DNA from: Streptomyces sp. CMB-StM0423
GTDB lineage: Bacteria; Actinomycetota; Actinomycetes; Streptomycetales; Streptomycetaceae
Reading direction: 5' to 3'
Assembly (NCBI RefSeq): GCF_002847285.1
Contig: NZ_CP025407.1
Coordinates: 1,986,501-2,050,500, forward strand
Length of the DNA stretch: 64,000 nucleotides
Below are positions 1-7,949 of this stretch, piece by piece (position 1 is the stretch's first letter; every line of letters begins with the position of its first letter). The notes under the pieces are model-generated. The model was not told the DNA's origin, ran no database searches, and worked only from the letters and a program-made list of their open reading frames with translations. The position numbers and the translations under genes were made by a program.

Positions 1-574
1 CCGACGACGGCGCCTCGTTCAGCCAGCCGCCCGGGTCGTTGAAGACGACGACCTCGCCGCGCTCCGGCTCGGCGCCGAACCACGGCGTGAGCTTGTCCAC
101 CAGCACGCGGTCGCCGACCTGCAGCGTGTTCTGCATGGAGTTGGAGGGGATGGAGAACGCCTGGACCAGGAAGGTCTTGATGATCAGCGCGAGCACCAGC
201 GCGACGAGGATGAGGATCGGCAGTTCCTTCCAGAAGGAACGCTGCTTCTTCCCGCCCGCGTCGGGCGCGCGGCCGCCGTCTGCGTCGTCCCCCCCGCTGC
301 TGCTGCCGCCACTGCCGTCCCCGCCGTCGCTCATCGCTCCCGCTTCCGTCGCCGCAGGGCCGCCGGGAGCGTCGGGCCCGGCGTCCTGCGGGACACCGTC
401 CTTGGCGAGTGAGGGTCGGGGGGCGCGGTCCCGGTAGGTGTCCGCCGGGCCGTCGGCCGCCTGCTCCGGAGGGCCGCCAGGAGGGCCGGCAGCCGGCTGC
501 TGCGCGCGGCCCTGACCGGGCCGGTCTTCCGGACCCTCGTGACCGGACCGGGCGCTGACTGCCACGTCCCCCAC
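1..574 (-). CDS. sipY: Type I signal peptidase, third of three (3' part outside window)
   Basis: Partial S26-family signal peptidase, which removes signal peptides from exported proteins at the outer face of the membrane. The visible 191 codons hold a disordered Gly/Asp-rich N-terminus, a basic stretch (GKKQR), one membrane helix and the catalytic box IPSNSMQ with Ser about residue 146, followed by GDRVLVDKLTPWFG. The catalytic Lys box lies beyond position 1. I chose the GTG at 574 because GGTGAGGAG precedes it at good spacing; an ATG near 334 is an alternative. It overlaps the 3' end of the preceding signal peptidase gene by about 240 nt in another frame. By position it corresponds to S. coelicolor/lividans sipY. 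The family call is firm; the exact paralogue name is inferred from order. Confidence 0.85.
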   Translation of the reverse strand, partial: MGDVAVSARSGHEGPEDRPGQGRAQQPAAGPPGGPPEQAADGPADTYRDRAPRPSLAKDGVPQDAGPDAPGGPAATEAGAMSDGGDGSGGSSSGGDDADGGRAPDAGGKKQRSFWKELPILILVALVLALIIKTFLVQAFSIPSNSMQNTLQVGDRVLVDKLTPWFGAEPERGEVVVFNDPGGWLNEAPSS

Positions 575-1731
575 ATCCACTCCTCACCTTGCCGCTGCCT
601 GCCCCTGGTCAGGTGCAGGCCCACCACTCCCATAACGAGCGAGAGTTCCGCAGGAGTCGGGAGGGGCTCCATTCGGCCCACTTCTTTCGAGGACACCCTA
701 TTCGCCCGCGCGTCCGACTCCGGAACCGAGGCATAGGTGTCCGGTGAGTCGAATTTGTCCCAGTGGCCGAGCGGCCAGGCGATGGCCATGGCCCTGCCGA
801 CGACGTCCTCTTCCGAGATCGTCCCCTGGTACGGACCGTCCAGGTGGTAGCGCGAGTCGGCGGAGTTGGAGCGGTGGTCGCCCATGACGAAGATCCGGCC
901 GTCCGGCACGGTGACGTCGAAGGTCCGCTGCGACGGCTTGTCCCCGGGGTGCAGGTACGACTCCACCAGCGCGGTGCCGTTGACCGTGACCCGCCCGCCG
1001 TCGTCGCAGCAGACCACCCGGTCGCCGCCGACCGCCACGACCCGCTTGATCAGATCCTGCTCGTGCTCCGAGGGCAGCAGCCCGATGAACGTCAGCACGT
1101 CCTTGACCTGCGCGACGCCCACCGGGTCGTCGAGCCGGTCCTCCTCCCGGTTGCTGAGCCAGCCGCCGGGGTCCTTGAAGACGACGATGTCGCCGCGCTC
1201 CGGCTTCGCGCCGAACCAGGGCGTGAGCTTGTCCACGACGACCCGGTCGCCGATCCGGATCGTCTGCTCCATGGATCCGGAGGGGATGACGAACGCCTGC
1301 AGCAGGAAGGTCTTGACGCCCAGCGCGATGAGCATGGCCGCGCCGATGATGAGCGGGATCTCCTTTATCCGCGAGCGGGTCCTGCGCCGCCGCGCCCGCT
1401 GGGCCGCCTTGCGGCGCTCGGCGCGCCCGCCGAGGCGCGGCCCCGTCTCGCCGCCGCGCCTGCGCGCGCCGCTCTCCGGCTCGTACGGATCGTCGCCGCC
1501 CGAGCCGTACGGGCCGTCACTCTGCCCGCCGTCCTGTCCGTACGGGTCCTCGCGGTGCCCGCCGCCCGCGCCGTACGGGCCGTCGCCGTGCCCGCCACTC
1601 GGGCCGTACGGATCCCCGCCGCCCCCGCGCCCGTACGGATCCCCGCCCCCGTACCCGCCACCGCCGCCCCGCGCACCGCGCCGGTCCTCCTGGCCGCCGC
1701 CGCCCGCGTGACGCGCGTGGCTACCCCCCAT
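331..1731 (-). CDS. sipX: Type I signal peptidase with Gly/Tyr-rich N-terminus and long C-terminal run-on
   Basis: S26 signal peptidase of 466 codons. Residues 20-90 are a low-complexity tract of repeated DPYG/GPYG units, followed by a basic stretch, a membrane helix at about 125-145, catalytic Ser153 (IPSGSMEQ), catalytic Lys229 (LIKRVVAVGGD) and the conserved MGDHRSNSADSR box at 283-294. The peptidase fold should end near residue 330. The frame then stays open for about 135 more residues, Arg/Pro-rich and without recognisable domain, reading through the start of the next signal peptidase gene. The family is usually 250-320 residues, so the tail is either a real extension or a run-on caused by a lost stop or an assembly frameshift. 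It overlaps the upstream gene's stop by 11 nt, so translation is probably coupled. Confidence 0.85.
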   Translation of the reverse strand: MGGSHARHAGGGGQEDRRGARGGGGGYGGGDPYGRGGGGDPYGPSGGHGDGPYGAGGGHREDPYGQDGGQSDGPYGSGGDDPYEPESGARRRGGETGPRLGGRAERRKAAQRARRRRTRSRIKEIPLIIGAAMLIALGVKTFLLQAFVIPSGSMEQTIRIGDRVVVDKLTPWFGAKPERGDIVVFKDPGGWLSNREEDRLDDPVGVAQVKDVLTFIGLLPSEHEQDLIKRVVAVGGDRVVCCDDGGRVTVNGTALVESYLHPGDKPSQRTFDVTVPDGRIFVMGDHRSNSADSRYHLDGPYQGTISEEDVVGRAMAIAWPLGHWDKFDSPDTYASVPESDARANRVSSKEVGRMEPLPTPAELSLVMGVVGLHLTRGRQRQGEEWMWGTWQSAPGPVTRVRKTGPVRAARSSRLPALLAALRSRRPTARRTPTGTAPPDPHSPRTVSRRTPGPTLPAALRRRKRER

Positions 1732-2443
1732 ATCCCGGCCGCCCCAGCGAGCCGGCCCGGTCCGGCGGCCACCCCCGCCAGTCCGCCCTGCCGATCACCT
1801 TGTCCACCGAGATGGTGCCGCCCCCCGGCGACCCGAGGTGGTCGCGGGAGTCGCGGGAGTCGCTGCGGTGGTCGCCCATGACCCACAGCCGGCCGGGCGG
1901 CACGATGACGTCGAACTCGACCAGCGACGGGGCGTCGCCCGGATACAGGTACTCCCGCTCGTCGAGCGGCTTTCCGTTCACCTTCACCCTCCCCCGTGCG
2001 TCGCAGCAGATCACCCGGTCCCCGCCGACACCGATGACGCGCTTGACGTAGTCGGTGCCTTCGGGCTCCGCAAGCCCGGTGGCCGCGCCGGCCTTGCGCA
2101 GCAGGCCCGGCACCGCACCCCCGCCGTCACCGGCGGCGGCGAAGGTCCCGGAGCCGTCGAAGACGACAACGTCCCCGCGCTTCGGTTCGTCCCCGAACGC
2201 GTAAGCGAGCTTGTTGACCAATACCCGGTCGCCGGGCTGGAGAACCGGCTCCATGGAACTGCTCGGCACCAGGAACGGCTGCACGACGAAGGCGCTGACG
2301 AGCAGCCCGAGGACGGTGAAGGTGGCCGCGAGCGCGACGGCCCAGCGCAGCAGACGGACAAAAGAGGAGCGCGAGGACGCCTCCCGCCCGGACTCCGGGG
2401 AGGAGGAGTCGTCGCGCTCCTCGGGCCGCAGCTCAGTGTCCAT
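1721..2443 (-). CDS. sipW: Type I signal peptidase, first of three
   Basis: Complete 240-residue S26 signal peptidase: acidic N-terminus, membrane helix at about residues 33-55, catalytic Ser63 (VPSSSMEP), catalytic Lys134 (YVKRVIGVGGD) and MGDHRSDSRDSR near 188-199. A short tail follows; no second C-terminal membrane helix is obvious. It lies 46 bp downstream of rplS and is probably cotranscribed with it. Streptomyces keep several signal peptidases here, presumably sharing a heavy secretion load. The match to sipW is by position next to rplS and by size, and is likely but not proven. Confidence 0.9.
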   Translation of the reverse strand: MDTELRPEERDDSSSPESGREASSRSSFVRLLRWAVALAATFTVLGLLVSAFVVQPFLVPSSSMEPVLQPGDRVLVNKLAYAFGDEPKRGDVVVFDGSGTFAAAGDGGGAVPGLLRKAGAATGLAEPEGTDYVKRVIGVGGDRVICCDARGRVKVNGKPLDEREYLYPGDAPSLVEFDVIVPPGRLWVMGDHRSDSRDSRDHLGSPGGGTISVDKVIGRADWRGWPPDRAGSLGRPGYGG

Positions 2444-2489
2444 CGCAGCGAAGCCTAATATGGCCGTTCGCCCGCGTGGACCGGCCGCG

Positions 2490-2837
2490 TCAGCTCTCGC
2501 GCTTCTCCTTGATCTTCGCGGCCTTGCCGCGGAGGTCGCGCAGGTAGTACAGCTTGGCGCGGCGGACCTGGCCGCGGGTCACCAGCTCGATCTTCTCGAC
2601 GACCGGGGTGTGCACGGGGAAGGTGCGCTCGACGCCGACGCCGAAGCTGACCTTGCGGACCGTGAAGGACTCGCGGACCCCGGCGCCCTGCCGGCGGATG
2701 ACGACACCCTTGAACTGCTGGACACGGGAGCGGTTGCCCTCGATGACGCGCACGTGCACGTTGACCGTGTCACCGGGCCGGAAGGGCGGGATGTCGTCCC
2801 GCAGGGAGGCTGCGTCGACGCTTTCGAGAAGGTTCAT
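2490..2837 (-). CDS. rplS: 50S ribosomal protein L19
   Basis: 115-residue ribosomal protein L19, which sits at the 30S-50S interface. The sequence shows the family pattern throughout: [20 protein letters not shown] near residues 19-38, [30 protein letters not shown] in the centre, and the basic C-terminus [20 protein letters not shown]. Full length with no insertion. It follows trmD by 135 bp in the classic rpsP-rimM-trmD-rplS order, with the KH-domain gene inserted after rpsP as in other actinobacteria. Confidence 0.98.
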   Translation of the reverse strand: MNLLESVDAASLRDDIPPFRPGDTVNVHVRVIEGNRSRVQQFKGVVIRRQGAGVRESFTVRKVSFGVGVERTFPVHTPVVEKIELVTRGQVRRAKLYYLRDLRGKAAKIKEKRES

Positions 2838-2972
2838 GACCGTCTGCTTTCTTCGCCGATGCCACAGGTCATCGACAAGAGTCCGAAGTGGGACGAGGGA
2901 TGCTGCAGCGTCGTACGGGCGTCGTGTCCCCCTGTGGCAGGGGCGCCGCGTCGGACGGCAGGCAGCAGCGGC

Positions 2973-3782
2973 CTATTCTTCCACGTCGGCGCCCGTACGC
3001 CAAAATCGTCCGTCGGGCCCCTCGGCCCAGCCGAGTTCGGTGAGCAGCGCCCTGTCGTGCTTGTCGTACGCGCCGGGCGCGGCCCGCGCGATCAGGTCGG
3101 GGCGGACCTCTGCGGTGCGGCGCAGCGCCTGGTCACGGCGCCAGCGGGCGATGCGGCCGTGGTCACCGCTGAGCAGGATGCCGGGTACGGTCCTGCCGCG
3201 CCAGTCGGGGGGCTTGGTGTAGGCGGGGCCTTCGAGGAGGTCGGCCATGGCGCCGGGGGCGAAGGAGTCGTCCTGGTGGGAGGCGGCGTTGCCGAGGACG
3301 CCGGGCAGGAGGCGTACGACGGCTTCGGCGATGACGAGGACGGGGGCCTCGCCGCCGGCGAGGACGTAGTCGCCGATGGACACCTCGTGCAGCCGGTAGC
3401 GGCCGGCGTACTCCTCGATCAGGCGGCGGTCGATGCCCTCGTAGCGGGCGGGGGCGAAGACCAGCCAGGGCTCGGCGGCCAGTTCCACGGCCAGTTCCTG
3501 GGTGAAGGGCCGGCCGCTGGGGGTGGGGACGACGAGCACGGGGTCGCCGGATCCGGAGCCGGCGACGGCGTCGAGGGCCGCGCCCCACGGCTCGGGCTTC
3601 ATGACCATGCCGGGGCCGCCGCCGTAGGGGGTGTCGTCGACGGTGTTGTGCCGGTCGGACGCCCACTCCCGCAGGTCGTGGACGCGGACGTCGAGCACGC
3701 CGCGCTCGATGGCCTTGCCGAGGAGCGAGAGCCGCAGCGGCTCCAGGTAGGCGGGGAAGATCGAGACGACGTCGATCCTCAC
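2973..3782 (-). CDS. trmD: tRNA (guanine-N1-)-methyltransferase
   Basis: 269-residue SPOUT methyltransferase that makes m1G37 in tRNAs reading CNN codons and so prevents +1 frameshifting. The N-terminus [16 protein letters not shown], the substrate-loop region [23 protein letters not shown] (residues 43-65) and the trefoil-knot AdoMet site [17 protein letters not shown] (134-150) are all present. The GTG start overlaps the rimM stop by 4 nt (GTGA), indicating translational coupling with the ribosome-assembly factor upstream. Length is normal for the family. Confidence 0.98.
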   Translation of the reverse strand: MRIDVVSIFPAYLEPLRLSLLGKAIERGVLDVRVHDLREWASDRHNTVDDTPYGGGPGMVMKPEPWGAALDAVAGSGSGDPVLVVPTPSGRPFTQELAVELAAEPWLVFAPARYEGIDRRLIEEYAGRYRLHEVSIGDYVLAGGEAPVLVIAEAVVRLLPGVLGNAASHQDDSFAPGAMADLLEGPAYTKPPDWRGRTVPGILLSGDHGRIARWRRDQALRRTAEVRPDLIARAAPGAYDKHDRALLTELGWAEGPDGRFWRTGADVEE

Positions 3783-4348
3783 GCCGGGTCCTCTCCCCCG
3801 CGCCTGCCGTCCCGGTCGCCGTCCCGGTCGCCGCTGACGGCCACGTCCAGCAGCCCCGGCGGCGGCTCCACGACGACGCGCTGGGCGTCGAGGTCGATCT
3901 CGGGCACGATCTCGCTGACGAAGGGGATCAGCGCCTCGCCGCCGTCCGGGCGGGCGACGACCAGCAGGTCCTGGTACGGCAGGTGCGCGACCTCCGCGAC
4001 GCGCCCCACGGGGGTGCCGTCGCGCAGGACGACGTCGAGGTCGGCGAGCTGGTGGTCGTAGTACTCCTCGGGGTCCTCCGGCGTCGCCTCGGGGTCGACG
4101 TCGGCGACGAGGAGGGTGTTGCGCAGCGCCTCGGCGGCGGTGCGGTCGGCGACGCCCTCGAAGCGCAGCAGCAGCCGGCCGCTGTGCACCCGCCCGGTGG
4201 CGATGGTCAGCGGTCCTGCGGCGGCCGGGTCGGTGGTGAGGACGGCGCCGGGGGCGAGCCGCCGCTCGGGCTCGTCGGTGCGTACCTCGACGGTGACCTC
4301 GCCCTTGATCCCGTGGGCGCGGCCGATCCGCGCGACTACGAGTTGCAC
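3779..4348 (-). CDS. rimM: 16S rRNA processing protein RimM
   Basis: 189-residue RimM, a 30S maturation factor that binds S19 and helps fold the 16S 3' (head) domain. The N-terminal barrel begins [18 protein letters not shown] (residues 4-21), and the PRC-barrel half contains [18 protein letters not shown] and [18 protein letters not shown]. The C-terminus adds a short Asp/Arg/Gly tail. It is coupled to trmD by a 4-nt overlap and separated from the KH gene by 166 bp in which I see no gene. Confidence 0.97.
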   Translation of the reverse strand: MQLVVARIGRAHGIKGEVTVEVRTDEPERRLAPGAVLTTDPAAAGPLTIATGRVHSGRLLLRFEGVADRTAAEALRNTLLVADVDPEATPEDPEEYYDHQLADLDVVLRDGTPVGRVAEVAHLPYQDLLVVARPDGGEALIPFVSEIVPEIDLDAQRVVVEPPPGLLDVAVSGDRDGDRDGRRGGEDPA

Positions 4349-4514
4349 GGGTGCCTTCCTCTTCGTACGTCGTCGGCCGTCACCCGGTGCGCGCCGGGCC
4401 CTTGAGGGCGTACGGGACGGACCGCCGCCCGCGTACGGCGACGGGCCGGGGCGCCTGCCGGCCTCCCCGGCCCGTGCCGGTGACGACTGCTCCGTCCGTC
4501 CGCGCGGCGGTCGG

Positions 4515-4754
4515 TCAGCGGACCTGGTCCACGTCGACGAGGTCGACGCGGATGCCGCGGCCGCCGAGCGCGCCGACGACGGTGCGCAGCGAGCGGGCCG
4601 TACGGCCGTTGCGGCCGATGACCTTGCCGAGGTCCTCGGGGTGCACCCGGACCTCCAGCACCCGCCCGCGGCGCATGTTGCGCGAACTGACCTCGACCTC
4701 GTCGGGGTTGTCGACGATGCCCTTCACCAGGTGCTCAAGGGCTTCTTCGAGCAT
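4515..4754 (-). CDS. khpA: Small KH-domain RNA-binding protein (KhpA/YlqC family)
   Basis: 79-residue single KH-domain protein. The RNA-gripping GxxG loop is GRNG at residues 47-50, inside [20 protein letters not shown], with the helix and strand after it matching the YlqC/KhpA family. In firmicutes KhpA pairs with KhpB and affects cell division and small-RNA biology; in actinobacteria it regularly sits between rpsP and rimM as here. It starts 2 bp after the rpsP stop, so it is certainly cotranscribed with it. The cellular target in this organism cannot be told from the sequence. Confidence 0.95.
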   Translation of the reverse strand: MLEEALEHLVKGIVDNPDEVEVSSRNMRRGRVLEVRVHPEDLGKVIGRNGRTARSLRTVVGALGGRGIRVDLVDVDQVR

Positions 4755-4756
4755 CG

Positions 4757-5242
4757 TCAGGCCCCGGCGGCCTCGGCCGGGGCCTCGCCGGCCTCGGCGT
4801 CGGCCTTCTTCTCAGCCTTCTCGGCCTTGTCGGACTTCTCGCCCTTGTCGGCCTTCTCAGCCTTCTTCGCCTTGGGGGTCACCGCGTCGCCCTTGGGCTC
4901 GTCGGCGGCGTCCTTGGCGGCGGCCTCGAAGAGGGCGCGCTTGTCGGCCTTCGGCTCGGGGACCTTCATCGGCTCGGGCGCCGGCAGGCCCTTGAACTTC
5001 TGCCAGTCGCCGGTGACCTTGAGGATGGCGAGGACGGGCTCGGTCGGCTGCGCGCCGACACCCAGCCAGTACTGCGCCCGCTCGGAGTCGACCTCGATGC
5101 GCGAGGGGTTCTGGACCGGGTGGTACAGCCCGATCTCCTCGATGGCCCGGCCGTCACGGCGGGTACGCGAGTCGGCGACGACGATGCGGTAGTGCGGCGA
5201 CCGGATCTTGCCCAGGCGCTTCAGCTTGATCTTGACTGCCAC
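4757..5242 (-). CDS. rpsP: 30S ribosomal protein S16 with charged C-terminal extension
   Basis: 161-residue S16. The ribosomal core occupies about residues 1-85 ([20 protein letters not shown], then [12 protein letters not shown] and [13 protein letters not shown]). The C-terminal third is a disordered Lys/Glu/Ala repeat ([20 protein letters not shown]). Such tails are common in Streptomyces S16, and bacterial S16 elsewhere is 80-90 residues. It is the first gene of the ribosomal/RNA-modification operon. GTG start with AGGAGA about 12 nt upstream. Confidence 0.97.
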   Translation of the reverse strand: MAVKIKLKRLGKIRSPHYRIVVADSRTRRDGRAIEEIGLYHPVQNPSRIEVDSERAQYWLGVGAQPTEPVLAILKVTGDWQKFKGLPAPEPMKVPEPKADKRALFEAAAKDAADEPKGDAVTPKAKKAEKADKGEKSDKAEKAEKKADAEAGEAPAEAAGA

Positions 5243-5613
5243 GGGAGTGGTGTCTCCTGGAGTTGACGTGATTGGGCCGGCCGTGGTGCTGCGTGGGGTT
5301 GCAGTGCCCTGGCGCCCGATGGACGCGTCAGCCGGAGGAGAGAGGGTTCCTGTGCGGCTGTCGAGTTCAGCTCACCATTGTGCCACACGGTCCCGACGCC
5401 CCTGCCAGCCCCTGCCCGCCCCCGCCGGCGCGGTCGCACGCCTGATACCGCCCGCCGGTGCCCGCGAGGGCGTGCCGGTCGGGCGGCTGGGCGACGTACC
5501 CGTATGGGGCGGCTCACGCCGCGTCAGGCGGCCGCCTCCGCGATCGGGCCGGCGGTCCGGCGGTCGGCCGGGGCTCGGGCGGGATCGGGGGGTCGGGAGT
5601 CCGGCGGCGGGGG
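5243..5613 (-). promoter_or_regulatory. Intergenic region upstream of rpsP with weak promoter-like site
   Basis: 371 bp without a convincing gene. On the minus strand a CACAAT hexamer (5377-5382) could be a -10 element for the rpsP operon, but no good -35 is visible at 16-18 bp, so this is only suggestive. The remainder, next to the SprT-like gene's stop, is low-complexity GC-rich DNA. Open frames here have no family resemblance and poor start signals. Confidence 0.3.
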
Positions 5614-6267
5614 TCAGGCCGCTGCGGCGGGCTCCGGGATGCGGAACGGCTTGCCGCAGCCGCCGCAGACGATCGGGGCCTGGGCCAGGACCGAGGGCAC
5701 GACGCGGACGTTCCGCCCGCAGTCGCACACGGCCTTCACCCGCACACCGCCGCCCGAAGACCCGTGCCGGGCCGCGGGACCGCGGAAGCTGCGCGGGCTG
5801 TCGGCGGCGGTGGCCGCGTCATGAGCCCGCAGCGCCTTGCGCAGGCGCTCGCCGGCCCCGCGATAGCGCTTCTTGGCCGCCGGGGTGAGGGTGACCAGGG
5901 AGAACCCGCTGCTGGGGTGCGGCTCGTCGGGGTGGTCGAGGCCCAGCTCCTCGGCGATCGCGAGGAAACGTCTGTTGTGGTAGCGGCCGGCCCGGGAGGT
6001 GTCCCGCACCCCGCGGGCCGCGGCAATGCCGTGAACGGCTTCGTGCAGGAGTCGCTCGAAGGAAAGCTCCGCCCCGCAGGCGGACGAGGACTCCCCGATC
6101 AGTGATTCCGGCGCGGCGAGGTCCGGCAACTCCGGGTGGTGCCGCTGAATCTCGGCCCACGCGGCTGCCAGCTCCGCGGCAAGTACAAGTGGTGTCGTGC
6201 TCACGTCGGGACTAACGAGCGGGGTGCCTTCGGTGTTCCGATTCCCGGCATCCCAAATAATTTGCAT
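5614..6267 (-). CDS. Putative SprT-like zinc metalloprotease with C-terminal zinc ribbon
   Basis: 217-residue protein not recognised by name. Residues 75-79 (HEAVH) form an HExxH zinc-protease motif, and a possible third ligand is H97 in RYHNRRFLAIAEELG, the layout of SprT-like peptidases. Cys181 and Cys183 with Cys201 and Cys204 (CDCG...CGGC) look like a zinc ribbon, also usual in SprT proteins, which in other organisms clear DNA-protein crosslinks. The substrate here is unknown. The ATG at 6267 has a poor ribosome site; a GTG at 6204 is a realistic alternative. It stands alone between the rpsP promoter region and proS. Confidence 0.75.
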   Translation of the reverse strand: MQIIWDAGNRNTEGTPLVSPDVSTTPLVLAAELAAAWAEIQRHHPELPDLAAPESLIGESSSACGAELSFERLLHEAVHGIAAARGVRDTSRAGRYHNRRFLAIAEELGLDHPDEPHPSSGFSLVTLTPAAKKRYRGAGERLRKALRAHDAATAADSPRSFRGPAARHGSSGGGVRVKAVCDCGRNVRVVPSVLAQAPIVCGGCGKPFRIPEPAAAA

Positions 6268-6444
6268 CTACCCGTCAGTTCGCGATGATGCGGTTGGGAC
6301 GGGGCGCCTGTGCTGATCTGTGGAGGTCTGCCGCTTAAATGATCGGGTCACAACAAAGCCGTACGTGACCGCTTGTGCACCGTCATGCGCCCTTCGCACC
6401 GTGCGTCCCCGCCGCGTCCCGCCGGAGGCCGCCGCTCCGGACGA

Positions 6445-7872
6445 TCAGTACGCCCGGGCGACGACGGCGAGCGTACCGGGCTCGTCGTCCGCTCCCGGCA
6501 CCGACCCGTCCGCCGCGATCAGGCAGCGCACCGACACGGCCTGCTCCGCCAGCCCGGCCTCGCCCGCGGGGCCGAGGTCCGCCCACGGGATACGGGCCCA
6601 GCCGCCGGCCGCCGCCGCCTCGGCCGCCTCCGCGACCGTCCGTACGTCCGCCGTCCGCTCCTCACGCATTCGACGTGACTCGGCCAGCAACCGTTCCTGA
6701 TCGTCTTCGAGAATCTTCGGCAGCATCCCGGCCCGGTCGTCCAGCAGCGCGTCGAGGGCCACCGGCTCCTTGGTACCGGGTACGCGCCGGACGAGCGTCG
6801 CCGTGCCGGCGGCCAGGTCGCGCGGGCCGATCTCGACCCGTACGGGCACCCCCTTCAGCTCCCAGTCCACGGCCCGCCGCCCGAAGGGGACGTCGACGCG
6901 GTCGTCTACCCGGACCCGTACCCCGGTGGCGGCCAGCCGGTCGCCGGCCTCGCGCACCTTGGCGAGCACCGCCTCGTCGCCCTTCACGGCCAGCACCACG
7001 GCCTGTACGGACGCCAGCCGCGGCGGGACGCGCAGCCCGTCGTCGTCGCCGTGCACCATGATCATGCCGCCGACCATGCGGGTCGTGGAGCCCCAGGAGG
7101 TCTGCCACACGTGCTCGCGGGTGCCGTCCGCGGCCAGGTACCGGGTGCCGAACGCCTTCGCGAAGTTCTGGCCCAGTTCGTGACTGGTGCCCATCTGCAG
7201 CGCTTTGCCATCGCGCATCATCGCTTCGAGCGTCAGGGTGTTGAGGGCGCCGGCGAACCGCTCGGCGGCGGTCTTGCGGCCCGCGAGCACGTCGATCGCG
7301 AGCACGTTCACCATGAAGTCGGCGTACACGTCGCGCTGGATGCGGGCCGCGTACTCCCGCGCCTCCTCGTACGTGGCGTGCGCGGTGTGCCCCTCCTGCC
7401 ACAGGAACTCCGTCGTCCGCAGGAACATCCGCGGCCGCAGCTCCCAGCGCACCACGTTGGCCCACTGGTTGATCAGCAGCGGCAGGTCGCGGTAGCTCTG
7501 CACCCACTTGGCGAAGTAGTCGTTGACGATCGTCTCCGAGGTGGGCCGGACGACAACCGGCTCCTCCAGTTCCTTGCCGCCGCCGTGGGTGACGACGGCC
7601 AGTTCGGGCGCGAAGCCCTCGACGTGGTCGGCCTCCCTGGCCAGGTAGGACTCCGGGATGAAGAGCGGGAAGTACGCGTTCTGCGCGCCCGCGGCCTTGA
7701 TCCGGTCGTCCATCTCCCGCTGCGTACGCTCCCACAGCCCGTACCCGTACGGTCGGATGACCATCGTGCCGCGCACCGGGCCGTTGTCGGCCAGCTCGGC
7801 CTTGGTGATGACGTCCTGGTACCAGCGCGGGAAGTCGTCCGCCTGGGGTGTGAGCACGGGTGCCTTTGCCAT
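6445..7872 (-). CDS. proS: Prolyl-tRNA synthetase, archaeal/eukaryal type
   Basis: 475-residue class II synthetase that charges tRNA-Pro. RPTSET (109-114), motif 2 around 142-165 (RWELRPRMFLRT...EGHTAH) and motif 3 with GMIMVHGDDDGLRVPPRLA are clear. It lacks the roughly 180-residue editing insertion of typical bacterial ProRS and ends in a C-terminal Tyr, both traits of the archaeal/eukaryal form. The usual four-Cys zinc site near the C-terminus of that form is absent: only one Cys remains in the tail. Streptomyces normally have a bacterial-type proS elsewhere, so this may be a second copy. It could be a housekeeping backup or an inhibitor-tolerant paralogue; the sequence does not decide. 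Confidence 0.93.
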   Translation of the reverse strand: MAKAPVLTPQADDFPRWYQDVITKAELADNGPVRGTMVIRPYGYGLWERTQREMDDRIKAAGAQNAYFPLFIPESYLAREADHVEGFAPELAVVTHGGGKELEEPVVVRPTSETIVNDYFAKWVQSYRDLPLLINQWANVVRWELRPRMFLRTTEFLWQEGHTAHATYEEAREYAARIQRDVYADFMVNVLAIDVLAGRKTAAERFAGALNTLTLEAMMRDGKALQMGTSHELGQNFAKAFGTRYLAADGTREHVWQTSWGSTTRMVGGMIMVHGDDDGLRVPPRLASVQAVVLAVKGDEAVLAKVREAGDRLAATGVRVRVDDRVDVPFGRRAVDWELKGVPVRVEIGPRDLAAGTATLVRRVPGTKEPVALDALLDDRAGMLPKILEDDQERLLAESRRMREERTADVRTVAEAAEAAAAGGWARIPWADLGPAGEAGLAEQAVSVRCLIAADGSVPGADDEPGTLAVVARAY

Positions 7873-7949
7873 GGCGGAGATCGTAGGGGCCGGCCGCCGG
7901 CCGCGGATACTCGTTTACGAGGACGCCGCCGGCCCGCCGGCCGCCGCCG

